From: SAR324 cluster bacterium
Lineage (GTDB): Bacteria > SAR324 > NAC60-12
Assembly (NCBI GenBank): GCA_014382365.1
Contig: JACNJW010000033.1
Span: 1-64,000 of the forward strand
Direction of reading: 5' to 3'
DNA length: 64,000 bases
Shown here: positions 20,474-28,776 of the stretch, piece after piece
Layout: every line of letters begins with the position of its first letter
Position numbering within the stretch: position 1 is the first letter of the stretch
Translations under genes and position numbers: made by a program
Notes under the pieces: model-generated
The model's database searches: none
Told to the model about the DNA's origin: nothing
The model's input: only the letters and a program-made list of their open reading frames with translations

Positions 20474-20905
20474 TTATTTAAATTTAAGGTCTACAAGTTT
20501 TGCAGTGAAAGTTCCATCCCAATCTTCTGGTACAATTTCGTCAATTGGGAAACCAAATTCTTTTGAGTTTCCGGAGTTCAATGCTGAAGAGTCACTGAAA
20601 GAATAATTATTGACAGGATAGAATTTATGAACTTTTGAAATTTCTCCTTCATCATTAAAGAAGTCAACACTCATTACCGCAATTTTAATCGTCTGCTTTC
20701 CTTTATTGACAATATTTCCAAATATTGCTGTTCCCAGCTTGCCTTTCGAGGTGCCAGCACCTATCCTCACACTCAGGAGTTCAACTTGGGATAGTTCGTT
20801 TTTTAGTTTTTCTCGTTTAATCTGTTGATAATATAAAACAAAAATACTGAGAACAACCAGAGTAACACTGAGAATAACAAGGGGCTTGTGACGCTTGAAA
20901 AACAT
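20474..20905 (-). CDS. Membrane-anchored beta-rich protein of unknown function
   Basis: The 143-residue product has one N-terminal transmembrane helix (about residues 9-27) after a positively charged start (FFKRHK), which predicts an uncleaved anchor with the rest outside the cytoplasm. The soluble part has alternating hydrophobic strands (GTAIFGNIVNKGKQTIKIAVMSVDFFNDEG) typical of the FxLYD or late-embryogenesis-type beta sandwich, but I cannot assign a family. It sits directly upstream of aacS on the same strand with a 12-base gap. No functional link is evident. Confidence 0.7.
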   Translation of the reverse strand: MFFKRHKPLVILSVTLVVLSIFVLYYQQIKREKLKNELSQVELLSVRIGAGTSKGKLGTAIFGNIVNKGKQTIKIAVMSVDFFNDEGEISKVHKFYPVNNYSFSDSSALNSGNSKEFGFPIDEIVPEDWDGTFTAKLVDLKFK

Positions 20906-21276
20906 GAGTCTTGCTCCTGTTGGGGCTTGCGGTTGAGAAAATGTGACCCTTAACTATAGAGAAAACAACTGGACAATGTCCAACTTTTTGAACATCGTGG
21001 TCAAACTAAAAACTGACATCTTTACAGTTTTTTGCAGGCAGACCTGGCACGAGTTAGCTATTTTAAATTGATTTAATTGATTTTTTTAATAAATGTATTG
21101 TAGAAGACGTTTTCGATAGTTATAGTATGACTACCGCATTCTCTCTGTCTTCGCTAATCCGAGCTTCAGGAAGAAGTTAAAGACAACTTTGGAAGAGTCT
21201 GTAAACTGTTTATTTTGTAATATAATTATTTAAAAAATCGATTCCATTTAATATTTGAGAAATATCGGAGGAGCGA
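20906..21276. other. Divergent intergenic region before the IHF-like gene
   Basis: No gene is seen. A TATAAT at 21221-21226 could be the -10 element for the IHF-like gene, but no good -35 stands at the right distance. The rest is AT-rich without recognisable repeats. Confidence 0.3.
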
Positions 21277-21558
21277 ATGGTTAAAGTCGACATCGTAAGA
21301 GCAATCCAGTTAGGAACTGATTTACAGTTCGGAGAAGCTGAAAAATTGGTCAACGATATGTTGGAAATGATCAAAGAAAAACTAGAAAATGGTGAAGATG
21401 TTCTGATCACAGGTTTAGGAAAGTTTGAGCTGCGCAACAAAAAAGCTCGACCTGGAAGAGATCCTAAATCAAAAAGGGACTACGAAATTTCTGCAAGGAG
21501 AGTCGTAACTTTTCATCCCTCAAAAGTTTGGCGTGACGAGTTGAACAACAAAAACTAA
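21277..21558 (+). CDS. HU/IHF-family DNA-bending protein, IHF-like
   Basis: These small proteins dimerise, wrap DNA with two beta arms and bend it sharply, acting in nucleoid structure and in transcription, replication and CRISPR adaptation complexes. The 93-residue product has the family layout: two N-terminal helices, the GEDVLITGLGKFELRNK strand pair, the arm segment ARPGRDPKSK with the intercalating Pro, and ISARRVVTFHPS. The ISARRVVTF ending is closer to IHF than to HU; whether alpha- or beta-type is unclear. GGAGGAGCG precedes the ATG. Type I-F spacer integration in gammaproteobacteria uses IHF, so its presence is compatible with the array, but a role here is an inference. Confidence 0.9.
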   Translation: MVKVDIVRAIQLGTDLQFGEAEKLVNDMLEMIKEKLENGEDVLITGLGKFELRNKKARPGRDPKSKRDYEISARRVVTFHPSKVWRDELNNKN

Positions 21559-21571
21559 ATCAAAGCCTTCC

Positions 21572-22225
21572 ATGCAATTTCAGGCAGTCTGCTTTGATTT
21601 AGATGGAACTCTGCTGGACAGCTTAGCCGACCTGGCAAACTGCACAAATAGAATTCTTCAAAAACGTGGCTTTCCTCAACATCCCATAGATGCATTCCGC
21701 TACTTCGTTGGCGAAGGAGCAAAAATGCTGATGACACGTGCCCTCCCGGAAAATGTCCGTCAAGAAACACTCATTGAAGAATGCAGACTCGATTTTGAAA
21801 CAGCATACCGTGAATGCTGGAATGAGAAAACAGTACCTTATACTGATATTCCGGAGCTACTGGATGCACTGCATAATTACAAGTTAAGATTAACTGTTCT
21901 CTCGAACAAACCTCACGAGTTTACTCTCCTTGCTGTAAGTCAACTGTTACCGAACTGGGATTTTGAGGCTGTCTATGGACAACGGGAAGGAGTAGCACGC
22001 AAACCCGATCCGACAGGGATGCTTGATATTTGTCAACAGTTAGGACTTCCTGCAGACGCATTTTTGTATCTGGGAGATACTGCAACTGACATGAAAACTG
22101 CTGTTGCAGCAGGCTGTTTTCCTGTTGGCGTTCTTTGGGGGTTTCGTACTGAAGAAGAACTGCGGGATAATGGGGCACGTGCTATTGTCAAAAATCCATT
22201 AGACGTCCTCAAACTACTGAACTAA
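21572..22225 (+). CDS. gph: Phosphoglycolate phosphatase (HAD family)
   Basis: Gph hydrolyses 2-phosphoglycolate, formed by oxygenase activity or DNA repair, to glycolate. The 217-residue product has the HAD motifs in order: DLDGTLLDS (motif I, with the nucleophile and acid Asp near 9 and 11), LSNKPHE (motif II), RKPDP (motif III lysine) and GDTATDM (motif IV). The cap domain is the helical C1 type of the Gph/YjjG group. Length fits. It begins 13 bases after the IHF-like gene and is likely transcribed with it. Related HAD enzymes act on other small phosphoesters, so the exact substrate is probable rather than certain. Confidence 0.85.
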   Translation: MQFQAVCFDLDGTLLDSLADLANCTNRILQKRGFPQHPIDAFRYFVGEGAKMLMTRALPENVRQETLIEECRLDFETAYRECWNEKTVPYTDIPELLDALHNYKLRLTVLSNKPHEFTLLAVSQLLPNWDFEAVYGQREGVARKPDPTGMLDICQQLGLPADAFLYLGDTATDMKTAVAAGCFPVGVLWGFRTEEELRDNGARAIVKNPLDVLKLLN

Positions 22226-22292
22226 AATAAGCAGTGTAAGACCTCCACACACTGAGCAGTACTAATCCAGACATTTTATTCTGCCGACTCAT

Positions 22293-23312
22293 TCAAACCT
22301 TGAGCACCTCATTAAATGCTTCCGTTATAAACCTGCTGGCCATTTTTTTTCGATAACTCAATGTCATATCAGTGTTATCCAATGGTTTTGCAAGTTTCGC
22401 TGCTGCCTGTACTGCATCTTCAATCCGCTCCAAAGTTAGTGATCCATCCTGCAGTATTTTTTCTGCCTCATCTGCTCTGAGAGGAGATGAGCCTACTGCA
22501 CCCAATACAATCCGGGCTTCTGCACAATCACCATTATCCTTCTGTCTAAAGGCAGTGGCTACTCCAAGTAGCGGAAAATCAATCGCATTGCGCCGACTTA
22601 ATTTGCGGTAATTCATTTTCCAACCAATTCCGGATTTTCCTGAATAATAGGTTGGCAAGCGGATGGATACCAGCAATTCGTCTGCAGTTTTATTGAGAAA
22701 ATTTGCTCCGTCATTTTTGTAAAATTCACTCGCTGGAACAATACGTGTCTTAACTGCTTCTCCAGCCGGACTGGCCAGACAAAACTCTGCTTCCAAAGCA
22801 ACCATCACCGGAGCACAATCAGAAGACGAAACTGCCAGGCATTTTGGACTGCTCCGGGCCACCCAACACGTATCTCCGGATTTTTTCAGGCAAAAGCCGA
22901 GTGCTTTACGCCATTGATAGCTTTGGTTGTAATAAGTGCATCGTGTATCCAAACACAAATTTCCACCAATCGTTCCCATATTCCGCAACTGCGGAGCTGA
23001 AACCAAAGATGCGGCTTTTGCCAATGCAGGATAGTTTTTGAGAATGTCAGGATGTTCCGCAACTTCATTCAGAGAAACGCCTGCACCAAGCGTTAATCCT
23101 GTTCCATCTTGATCAAAAACCAGCTGGAATAGTTCCGGAATTTTTCGTAACCCTATCAGATTTTGCGGCGTGAATTGCTGCCGTTTCATATTTGGAAACA
23201 AATCTGTTCCTCCAGCAACATACATCGCCAATTCGCCGTATTCTGCTTTTAAAGCAACGGCTTCAGCAATGCTCTTTGGAGCATGATATTCAAAAGGTGG
23301 TAAGCGCAACAT
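22293..23312 (-). CDS. hcrB: FAD subunit of a 4-hydroxybenzoyl-CoA-reductase-like molybdoenzyme
   Basis: In this xanthine-oxidase-family enzyme the beta subunit passes electrons between the iron-sulfur centres and FAD. The 339-residue product has the FAD-binding motifs AGGTDLFP (33-40) and TIGGNLCLDTRC (114-125). The telling feature is an insertion with cysteines at 125, 141, 149 and 158. Thauera HcrB is known to carry an extra [4Fe-4S] cluster in this loop, with the same cysteine spacing as far as I recall; ordinary CO dehydrogenase or xanthine dehydrogenase medium subunits lack it. It follows hcrA by 21 bases and closes the operon. A reductive dehydroxylation of 4-hydroxybenzoyl-CoA or a similar aromatic CoA ester is inferred. 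Confidence 0.8.
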   Translation of the reverse strand: MLRLPPFEYHAPKSIAEAVALKAEYGELAMYVAGGTDLFPNMKRQQFTPQNLIGLRKIPELFQLVFDQDGTGLTLGAGVSLNEVAEHPDILKNYPALAKAASLVSAPQLRNMGTIGGNLCLDTRCTYYNQSYQWRKALGFCLKKSGDTCWVARSSPKCLAVSSSDCAPVMVALEAEFCLASPAGEAVKTRIVPASEFYKNDGANFLNKTADELLVSIRLPTYYSGKSGIGWKMNYRKLSRRNAIDFPLLGVATAFRQKDNGDCAEARIVLGAVGSSPLRADEAEKILQDGSLTLERIEDAVQAAAKLAKPLDNTDMTLSYRKKMASRFITEAFNEVLKV

Positions 23313-23333
23313 TTTTTAATTACGATTAGGAAA

Positions 23334-25790
23334 TTATAAAACTGAATTATCCTCCGGCGGCTCAACTTTGAGGGCTTCCGGAAAAGTAATTTTTGGAAAT
23401 TTTTTGGGACCGATTCTTCCGGATTTGCCTTTTTTTAAATTCTGCAAACCTTGAAATATTTTTTCCGGAGTTATCGGTACTTCGTCAACACGCACCCCGA
23501 CGGCATTGTTGATCGCATTAGCAATGGCCGGCATGATCGGCAATAACGGTCCTTGTCCGGCTTCTTTGGCACCGTAAGGCCCTTCCGGGTCATGAGTCTC
23601 GATTAAAATTGTTTCGACTTCCGGCATGTCGAGAGCAGTCAAACTTTTATAATCCAGCATCGATGGAGTTTTGTGCAATCCGGCAGGATTGTCTTTTCCG
23701 GCACGATAAACCTGAGCTTCCATAGTGGCCTCGCTCAACCCCATGTAAGCACCGCCTTCAACTTGTCCGATGACCAATTTTTCATTGATTGCTTGTCCAA
23801 TATCGTGTGCCAGCCAAAGTTTATCTACACTATAAAGTCCACTTTCAGGATCACAAGTTACTTCGGCAACACAGGCAGAATAGCTGTAATTCGGTGACGG
23901 GCCCACCCCGGCACCTTTGAATTTTCCACCACGGCGCGGAGGAGTATAGCTGCCTACAGAGCCGAGTGTACCAAATTTTGTTTCCGCCCATTGTACAGCA
24001 TCCACAAAAGAAACCGGTTCTACTGAACCATTTTTCGAGACAACTTGTCCTCTGCGGAGGGTTAATTTTTCTGCCGGAATTTTCAAAACTTCGGCTGTCG
24101 CAGAAAGTATTTGTTCTCGTAAAGGACGAACTGCCGCCAGCGTAGCATTTCCGATCATCAGCGTTACTCGACTGGAATAACTGCCTAAATCGACCGGAGT
24201 TAAATCTGTATCAGCCGTAACCACAATCACCTGTTCAATGCCGATGCCCAATTCTTCGGCAACAATTCCGGCCAAAACAGAATTTGAACCTTGTCCAATA
24301 TCGGTGCTTCCGCAAAAAATGGTAACACCGCCGCCGCGGTCGATTTTGATTTGCACTCCGGAATGCGGCATTTTGTTCCAGTAAATTGGTAAGCCTGCGC
24401 CGCTCAAATAGGAACCGCAACCCAAGCCGATGCCCTTGCCCAGAGTTGACTCAGTACGCCGTTTTTGAAATCCGGATGATTCCGTTACTTTGCGGATGCA
24501 CTCACCTAAGCCGTTGGTGGTAACTGTGAGGTGATTGATCGTTTTGCTGTTGTCCGGCATTAAATGTCTTAAACGCAATTCTGCCGGATCGAGGTTTAAA
24601 TCTTCTGCAAATTTGTCGAGCAAAACTTCGAGTGCAAAGCGAGGTTGCGGAGTACCGTGTCCGCGTTTGGGACCACATGGGGCTTTGTTGGTGAAAACCC
24701 GCATTGCTTCAAATTTGTAATTCGCAATCGGATAGGTCACGGTTTGCAAGGCTCCGGTGTAAAAAGTGCTGGCCACACCGTAACTTCCGTAGGCACCACC
24801 GTCCAGAAAATTGCGGAAATGCAAAGCAGTAATAGAACCATCGGATTTCATTCCTGCTTTGACAAACATTAAAACCGGATGCCGTCCGCGGTGTGTGTAA
24901 AAAACTTCCTCGCGTGTCAAGGTCAATTTCACCGGACGACCTGTCATCATCGCCAATTTGCAGACAACCATTTCATGTTGAAACGGGTCTGTTTTTCCGC
25001 CGAATCCGCCGCCGACCGGAGTTGCAATCACACGAATTTGACTGGCCGGCATTTCCAAAACTTTGGCCAAAGCCCGGTGAACATAATGCGGTGTTTGTGT
25101 GGAGGACCAGAGAGTTACCCGCCCGTCGGCTCCGTGTTGGGCAACTGCCGAATGTTCTTCCATCGGCAAATGCGTGTTGCCTTCGTAATAAAAAAGTTCT
25201 TCACGAATATGGTCTGCTTCGGCAAAACCTGTTTCCGTATCGCCAAATTCGAGGGCAACTTGTTTGTGGATATTTCCGGAATCGGCGTATTCGTGAATCT
25301 GTGCCTCCGCCGCCGGAACGTCCGGTGCGGGAAGTCCGGATTCCTCTCGCACCGGACGTTCCGATAAAGGTTTCAAACCGTCCTCAATCGTCAAAATTGA
25401 AGGTAATATTTCATATTCAACAACAATATCTTCCAGTGCAGCCTCAGCGGTTTCCTCATCAATCGCGGCTACTGCCGCCACCGGATCACCGATCATGCGC
25501 ACCTTATCGACGCACAATGTTTCTTCATCCTGACTTACCGGCAAAATCCCAAATGGAATCGGTAAATCCTTGCCTGTCATTGCCGCCACCACTCCGGACC
25601 GTTTCAATGCCTTTGAAATATCAATGCTTTTGATCCGTGCGTGCGGGTGCGGACTACGCAACATTTTGGCGTACAGCATACGTGGTAAAAAGAGATCGTC
25701 GGCATAAACAGTTTCGCCCTTTGCTTTGGCCAAGCCATCGACCTTTGTCCATGATTTGCCGATCCACTGATAATTATTGTTTTTATTCAT
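23334..25790 (-). CDS. hcrA: Molybdopterin catalytic subunit of a 4-hydroxybenzoyl-CoA-reductase-like enzyme
   Basis: The 818-residue product is the large, Mo-binding subunit of the xanthine oxidase family. It has the N-terminal hammerhead domain (KAKGETVYADDLFLPRMLYAK), the GGGFGGKTDPFQHE motif near 270, DIGQGSNSVLAGIVAEE in the molybdopterin-binding part, and the active-site glutamate in GAKEAGQGP near the C-terminus. It is a little longer than Thauera HcrA (769). There is no Tat signal, so the enzyme is cytoplasmic, unlike the isoquinoline-type subunit at 31.2 kb. It lies between the two small lipoprotein genes and hcrB. Partner subunits argue for an HcrABC-like enzyme, but other members of the family share these motifs, so the substrate is inferred. 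Confidence 0.82.
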   Translation of the reverse strand: MNKNNNYQWIGKSWTKVDGLAKAKGETVYADDLFLPRMLYAKMLRSPHPHARIKSIDISKALKRSGVVAAMTGKDLPIPFGILPVSQDEETLCVDKVRMIGDPVAAVAAIDEETAEAALEDIVVEYEILPSILTIEDGLKPLSERPVREESGLPAPDVPAAEAQIHEYADSGNIHKQVALEFGDTETGFAEADHIREELFYYEGNTHLPMEEHSAVAQHGADGRVTLWSSTQTPHYVHRALAKVLEMPASQIRVIATPVGGGFGGKTDPFQHEMVVCKLAMMTGRPVKLTLTREEVFYTHRGRHPVLMFVKAGMKSDGSITALHFRNFLDGGAYGSYGVASTFYTGALQTVTYPIANYKFEAMRVFTNKAPCGPKRGHGTPQPRFALEVLLDKFAEDLNLDPAELRLRHLMPDNSKTINHLTVTTNGLGECIRKVTESSGFQKRRTESTLGKGIGLGCGSYLSGAGLPIYWNKMPHSGVQIKIDRGGGVTIFCGSTDIGQGSNSVLAGIVAEELGIGIEQVIVVTADTDLTPVDLGSYSSRVTLMIGNATLAAVRPLREQILSATAEVLKIPAEKLTLRRGQVVSKNGSVEPVSFVDAVQWAETKFGTLGSVGSYTPPRRGGKFKGAGVGPSPNYSYSACVAEVTCDPESGLYSVDKLWLAHDIGQAINEKLVIGQVEGGAYMGLSEATMEAQVYRAGKDNPAGLHKTPSMLDYKSLTALDMPEVETILIETHDPEGPYGAKEAGQGPLLPIMPAIANAINNAVGVRVDEVPITPEKIFQGLQNLKKGKSGRIGPKKFPKITFPEALKVEPPEDNSVL

Positions 25791-25822
25791 AGTATTGTGG
25801 AAATTATCTTTAGCATTTAAAA

Positions 25823-26215
25823 TTATCTTGCAATTAATTGAAATAGTTGAGGATCTACATTTGCATCAAATCCCCAACCCTCTTTTTTAATTTCTGCTTT
25901 ACTCAAGACTCGATCTTCAAAGACCAAATCCAACCTGAATGCTTTTTCAATTCTAATTTCTGTGACCAATAAGTGAGCATAGTCTTCATGATAATTCAGG
26001 TAAATCATGGCAGAACGACTTTTTAGTTCCTGGTATCCATAAGGTTCTCCAAGTTTTGCTAATACTTCCTGGGCCGTTGTTTTGCCAACCTTGAGAAAAC
26101 CAGGAATTGTTTCATCTGATAATTCCACTTTTCCAATTCTGGTTTTGGAGCAACCGCTCAGCAGCAAAAATAGGATGATGCTGATTATCGTTAACATGAA
26201 AATAGACTTAGTCAT
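25823..26215 (-). CDS. BamE/SmpA-like small lipoprotein, copy 2
   Basis: The internal ATG at 26215 is preferred to the longer frame because it gives a proper lipoprotein signal: MTKSIF, a hydrophobic run, then LLSGC. The mature part of about 110 residues has the pattern IPGFLKVGKTTAQEVLAKLGEP, like the BamE/SmpA fold in which a helix-turn with xGxTxxxVxxxLGxP precedes a small beta sheet. It is a paralogue of the gene just upstream (which has IPSFIKIGETTRKEIINNLGEP) and starts four bases after its stop. Known BamE helps outer-membrane protein assembly; these small relatives have unknown roles. Both sit between the C and A subunit genes of the reductase set. Confidence 0.7.
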   Translation of the reverse strand: MTKSIFMLTIISIILFLLLSGCSKTRIGKVELSDETIPGFLKVGKTTAQEVLAKLGEPYGYQELKSRSAMIYLNYHEDYAHLLVTEIRIEKAFRLDLVFEDRVLSKAEIKKEGWGFDANVDPQLFQLIAR

Positions 26216-26219
26216 TGAT

Positions 26220-26612
26220 TTATCTCGCACTTCTTCGAGTACCTGGATTGTTTGAAGTTGCTGGCGCAAAAACTCCCCAACCACTGCCGGTTTTTTCAAT
26301 TTTCACTTCTGAAACAACTTTATTTTCAAAACGAATAATCAACTCACTCCCCTCATAAGTTCCATAAAGAAAAAAGAACTCACCACGTTCATGGTTGTAG
26401 ATCAGAGTTTCTTTGCCCACCACAAAGCGGTGTACCAGAGGCTCACCTAAATTATTAATAATTTCTTTTCTTGTCGTTTCGCCAATTTTAATAAAGGACG
26501 GAATTCCCTCATCGGCCTGAAATTTTCCGAAGGTGCTGATGGAGCATGAGGCCAGCATAAAAATGCTACCGATGGCAGATAATAAAATAAAATAACGCAT
26601 GATATTTCTCAT
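26220..26612 (-). CDS. BamE/SmpA-like small lipoprotein, copy 1
   Basis: The product starts MRNIMRYF and has a hydrophobic stretch ending in the lipobox MLASC, so it is predicted to be a lipoprotein. ATG 26612 or the internal ATG 26600 are both possible; the longer open frame back to 26687 overlaps hcrC and is not believed. The mature part contains IPSFIKIGETTRKEIINNLGEP, the motif it shares with its downstream paralogue. The two proteins look like a tandem duplication. The start lies 25 bases after the hcrC stop on the same strand, so they are probably transcribed with the reductase genes although nothing in known Hcr enzymes needs a lipoprotein. Confidence 0.65.
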   Translation of the reverse strand: MRNIMRYFILLSAIGSIFMLASCSISTFGKFQADEGIPSFIKIGETTRKEIINNLGEPLVHRFVVGKETLIYNHERGEFFFLYGTYEGSELIIRFENKVVSEVKIEKTGSGWGVFAPATSNNPGTRRSAR

Positions 26613-26637
26613 TAGGATTTTAACAATTTTTTGATAC

Positions 26638-27114
26638 CTACTGTATTTCCGTTGTTTGTTTAGAGGCCTGTTCAACAGCCTCCACAATTTTTGAGTATCC
26701 AGTACAACGACATAAATTTCCGGACAAAGCCTGCCTTATTTCCTGTGCCTCCGGATTTGATTTTTTGTCCAAAAATGCTTTTGCGGTCATCAACATTCCC
26801 GGTGAACAGTAACCGCATTGCGATGCACCTTGTTCTGCAAAAGCAGTTTGTAGTGGATGTGGAACTCCGTTTTCGGCCAAGCCTTCAATCGTTTGAATTT
26901 CACAGTTTTGCACTTCGACCGGCAAAATCAAACAAGCCAAAACCGGCGCTCCGTCAATCAACACCGAACAGGCCCCGCACTCACCCAATTCGCAACCGTG
27001 TTTGGTTCCGATGAGGTGCAGATCTTCACGTAAAACTTCCAGCAAAGTTTTGTGCGTTGCAGTCCAAACTTCGTGTGATTCACCGTTGATATTGAGAGTC
27101 AGTAGTTGTTTCAT
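26638..27114 (-). CDS. hcrC: [2Fe-2S] subunit of a 4-hydroxybenzoyl-CoA-reductase-like enzyme
   Basis: The 158-residue product has the two-domain layout of the small subunits of xanthine-oxidase-family enzymes. The plant-ferredoxin-type cluster motif is CELGECGAC plus a later Cys (residues about 40-61). The helical second-cluster motif is CGYCSPGML (about 100) with CRCTGY (about 136). Both clusters relay electrons between the Mo centre and FAD. It starts 100 bases after the aryl-CoA ligase gene and is followed by the two lipoprotein genes and then hcrA and hcrB. Assignment to the Hcr type rests on the HcrB-like cysteine loop of its partner. Confidence 0.82.
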   Translation of the reverse strand: MKQLLTLNINGESHEVWTATHKTLLEVLREDLHLIGTKHGCELGECGACSVLIDGAPVLACLILPVEVQNCEIQTIEGLAENGVPHPLQTAFAEQGASQCGYCSPGMLMTAKAFLDKKSNPEAQEIRQALSGNLCRCTGYSKIVEAVEQASKQTTEIQ

Positions 27115-27214
27115 TTTTATTTGTATTTTTTGATTTTATTACAGGATAGTTGGGTAATAATTCATTTCTAAATCGACTATAGGTCTAAAATGTTCGGTTT
27201 TCCAGTCATCCTGT

Positions 27215-28513
27215 CTAGATGTTTTTCACATGAAAGCGTTTCGCCTTCATTTCAAAACGCGGCAAGGTTCCGTAAGGCACAATCGTGATTTCCGGACGCA
27301 AACTCAAATCATTGCGCACGGCCTGCTCAACGGTGTTCCTGGCTTTGTCTGGATTTGAATTATTATTTAGTTCCAATTCAATCGCCAAGTTTCCCATTTC
27401 CCGCTCAGTGGAAACCGTGATCCGGAATTCTTCAACTTCTTCACAGCGTCGTACCAAATTTTCAACCGCACTCGGAAAAATATTGATGCCGCGCACAACC
27501 ACCATGTCATCGGCACGTCCTAAGACTCCACCTTCAAAACGGGCAAAAGTACGTCCGCATGCACACGGTTCCTGATTGAGCCTCACCAAATCTCCGGAAC
27601 GGTAACGGATGACCGGATAGCCGATACGACCTAAATTAGTAATGATTAACTCGCCTCGCTCACCAGCCGGAACTGCTTCCAGAGTCTCAGGATTTAGAAC
27701 TTCGACAATAAATTCGCTTTCAATTATATGTGTACCGCCAGGCTGACTTTCGCATTCAAAACTGTGCGCTCCAACTTCCGAAGCTCCGGCATGGTCATAA
27801 CATTTTGCCTGCCAAGCAGCTTCGATGCGGGCTTTTGTAGCTGGAACATTGGCACCTGGTTCTCCGGCGAGAATCAGTTTTTGCAGGGTAATTCCGCCCA
27901 TATCAAAATCGGCTTCCTCTGCCGCTTCCGCCAGTCGCAAAGCATAAGTTGGAGTGCAACACATCGCTGTTGCACCAAGCTCTTTCATTAAACTAAGACG
28001 TTGCAATGAATCGCGACCTCCGCCAGGAATCATCAGAGTTTTGATTTGCCGTGCGCCTTCGACTGCCGCCCAAAAACCGATGAACGGCCCAAAAGAAAAC
28101 GGCACAAACAAACGGTCATTTTCCGTCAAACCTGCTCCCGCCAAAACATGGCCCCAACAACGCCCCCACCAGTCCCAACTTTCCGGAGTGTCCAAAACAC
28201 GCAACGGTGTTCCGGTGGTTCCGGAAGTTTGGTGAAAACGGGAGTATGCGCTTTCTGGAAAAGTAGTGTTTGTGCCAAAAGGCAAAACATCTTTTTGAGC
28301 TTGTACCAATTCCGCTTTGGTCGTCAGTGGTAACAGTGGCAAATCCTGGATTGTACGGATGTCTTTTGTCCCAACTCCTGCTGCATCAAATTTCTTTGTG
28401 TAAAACCTGTTACTCCCGTTTATTTTTTGCAGCATGGAGTGCAGCTTTTCAATTTGCAGTGAACACAAAGATTTGCGCGAACTTGTTTCCACCAAGTGAT
28501 CGAAATATATCAT
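27215..28513 (-). CDS. Phenylacetate-CoA ligase family aryl-CoA ligase
   Basis: The PaaK family activates phenylacetate, benzoate-type or other aromatic acids to CoA thioesters with ATP. The 432-residue product has the usual length, the adenylate loop HQTSGTTGTP (near 95-104), YDHAGASEVG, YRSGDLV and the C-terminal GRADDMVVVRGINIFPSAVE. It also has a small CACGR segment that binds zinc in some relatives. Its place at the head of the Hcr-like set suggests that it makes the CoA ester that the reductase uses, for example 4-hydroxybenzoyl-CoA, but the substrate cannot be read from sequence. Ribosome-site evidence for the start is weak. Confidence 0.85.
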   Translation of the reverse strand: MIYFDHLVETSSRKSLCSLQIEKLHSMLQKINGSNRFYTKKFDAAGVGTKDIRTIQDLPLLPLTTKAELVQAQKDVLPFGTNTTFPESAYSRFHQTSGTTGTPLRVLDTPESWDWWGRCWGHVLAGAGLTENDRLFVPFSFGPFIGFWAAVEGARQIKTLMIPGGGRDSLQRLSLMKELGATAMCCTPTYALRLAEAAEEADFDMGGITLQKLILAGEPGANVPATKARIEAAWQAKCYDHAGASEVGAHSFECESQPGGTHIIESEFIVEVLNPETLEAVPAGERGELIITNLGRIGYPVIRYRSGDLVRLNQEPCACGRTFARFEGGVLGRADDMVVVRGINIFPSAVENLVRRCEEVEEFRITVSTEREMGNLAIELELNNNSNPDKARNTVEQAVRNDLSLRPEITIVPYGTLPRFEMKAKRFHVKNI

Positions 28514-28776
28514 TATTCTCTATTACCTTACCTGAATCCTGCTTTTAGATTTTAACAATATTTCAACTGACATTCTATATCTTAAACTGATTTATGTTTT
28601 TTTGCTTAAAATAAAATAGGAGTTCGTATGGCGGGAATTACATGGACTTTTCAAAACATATAATAAAGTACTATTTCATTGTAATCCAGTTTTTATGTAG
28701 AAAATAACCTGAAACATATATTTTTTTGAATTAAGCATCCATTATTGTGATGAAGAATTAAGTATTAAACCAATAG

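Noticed and set aside
24893..25633. 246-codon open frame on the plus strand opposite hcrA
   Set aside because: It is antisense to a clear molybdoenzyme subunit, lacks a ribosome site and shows composition expected for a shadow frame.
28614..28670. 11-codon frame MAGITWTFQNI after a good AGGAG
   Set aside because: Too short to separate from chance without conservation data.
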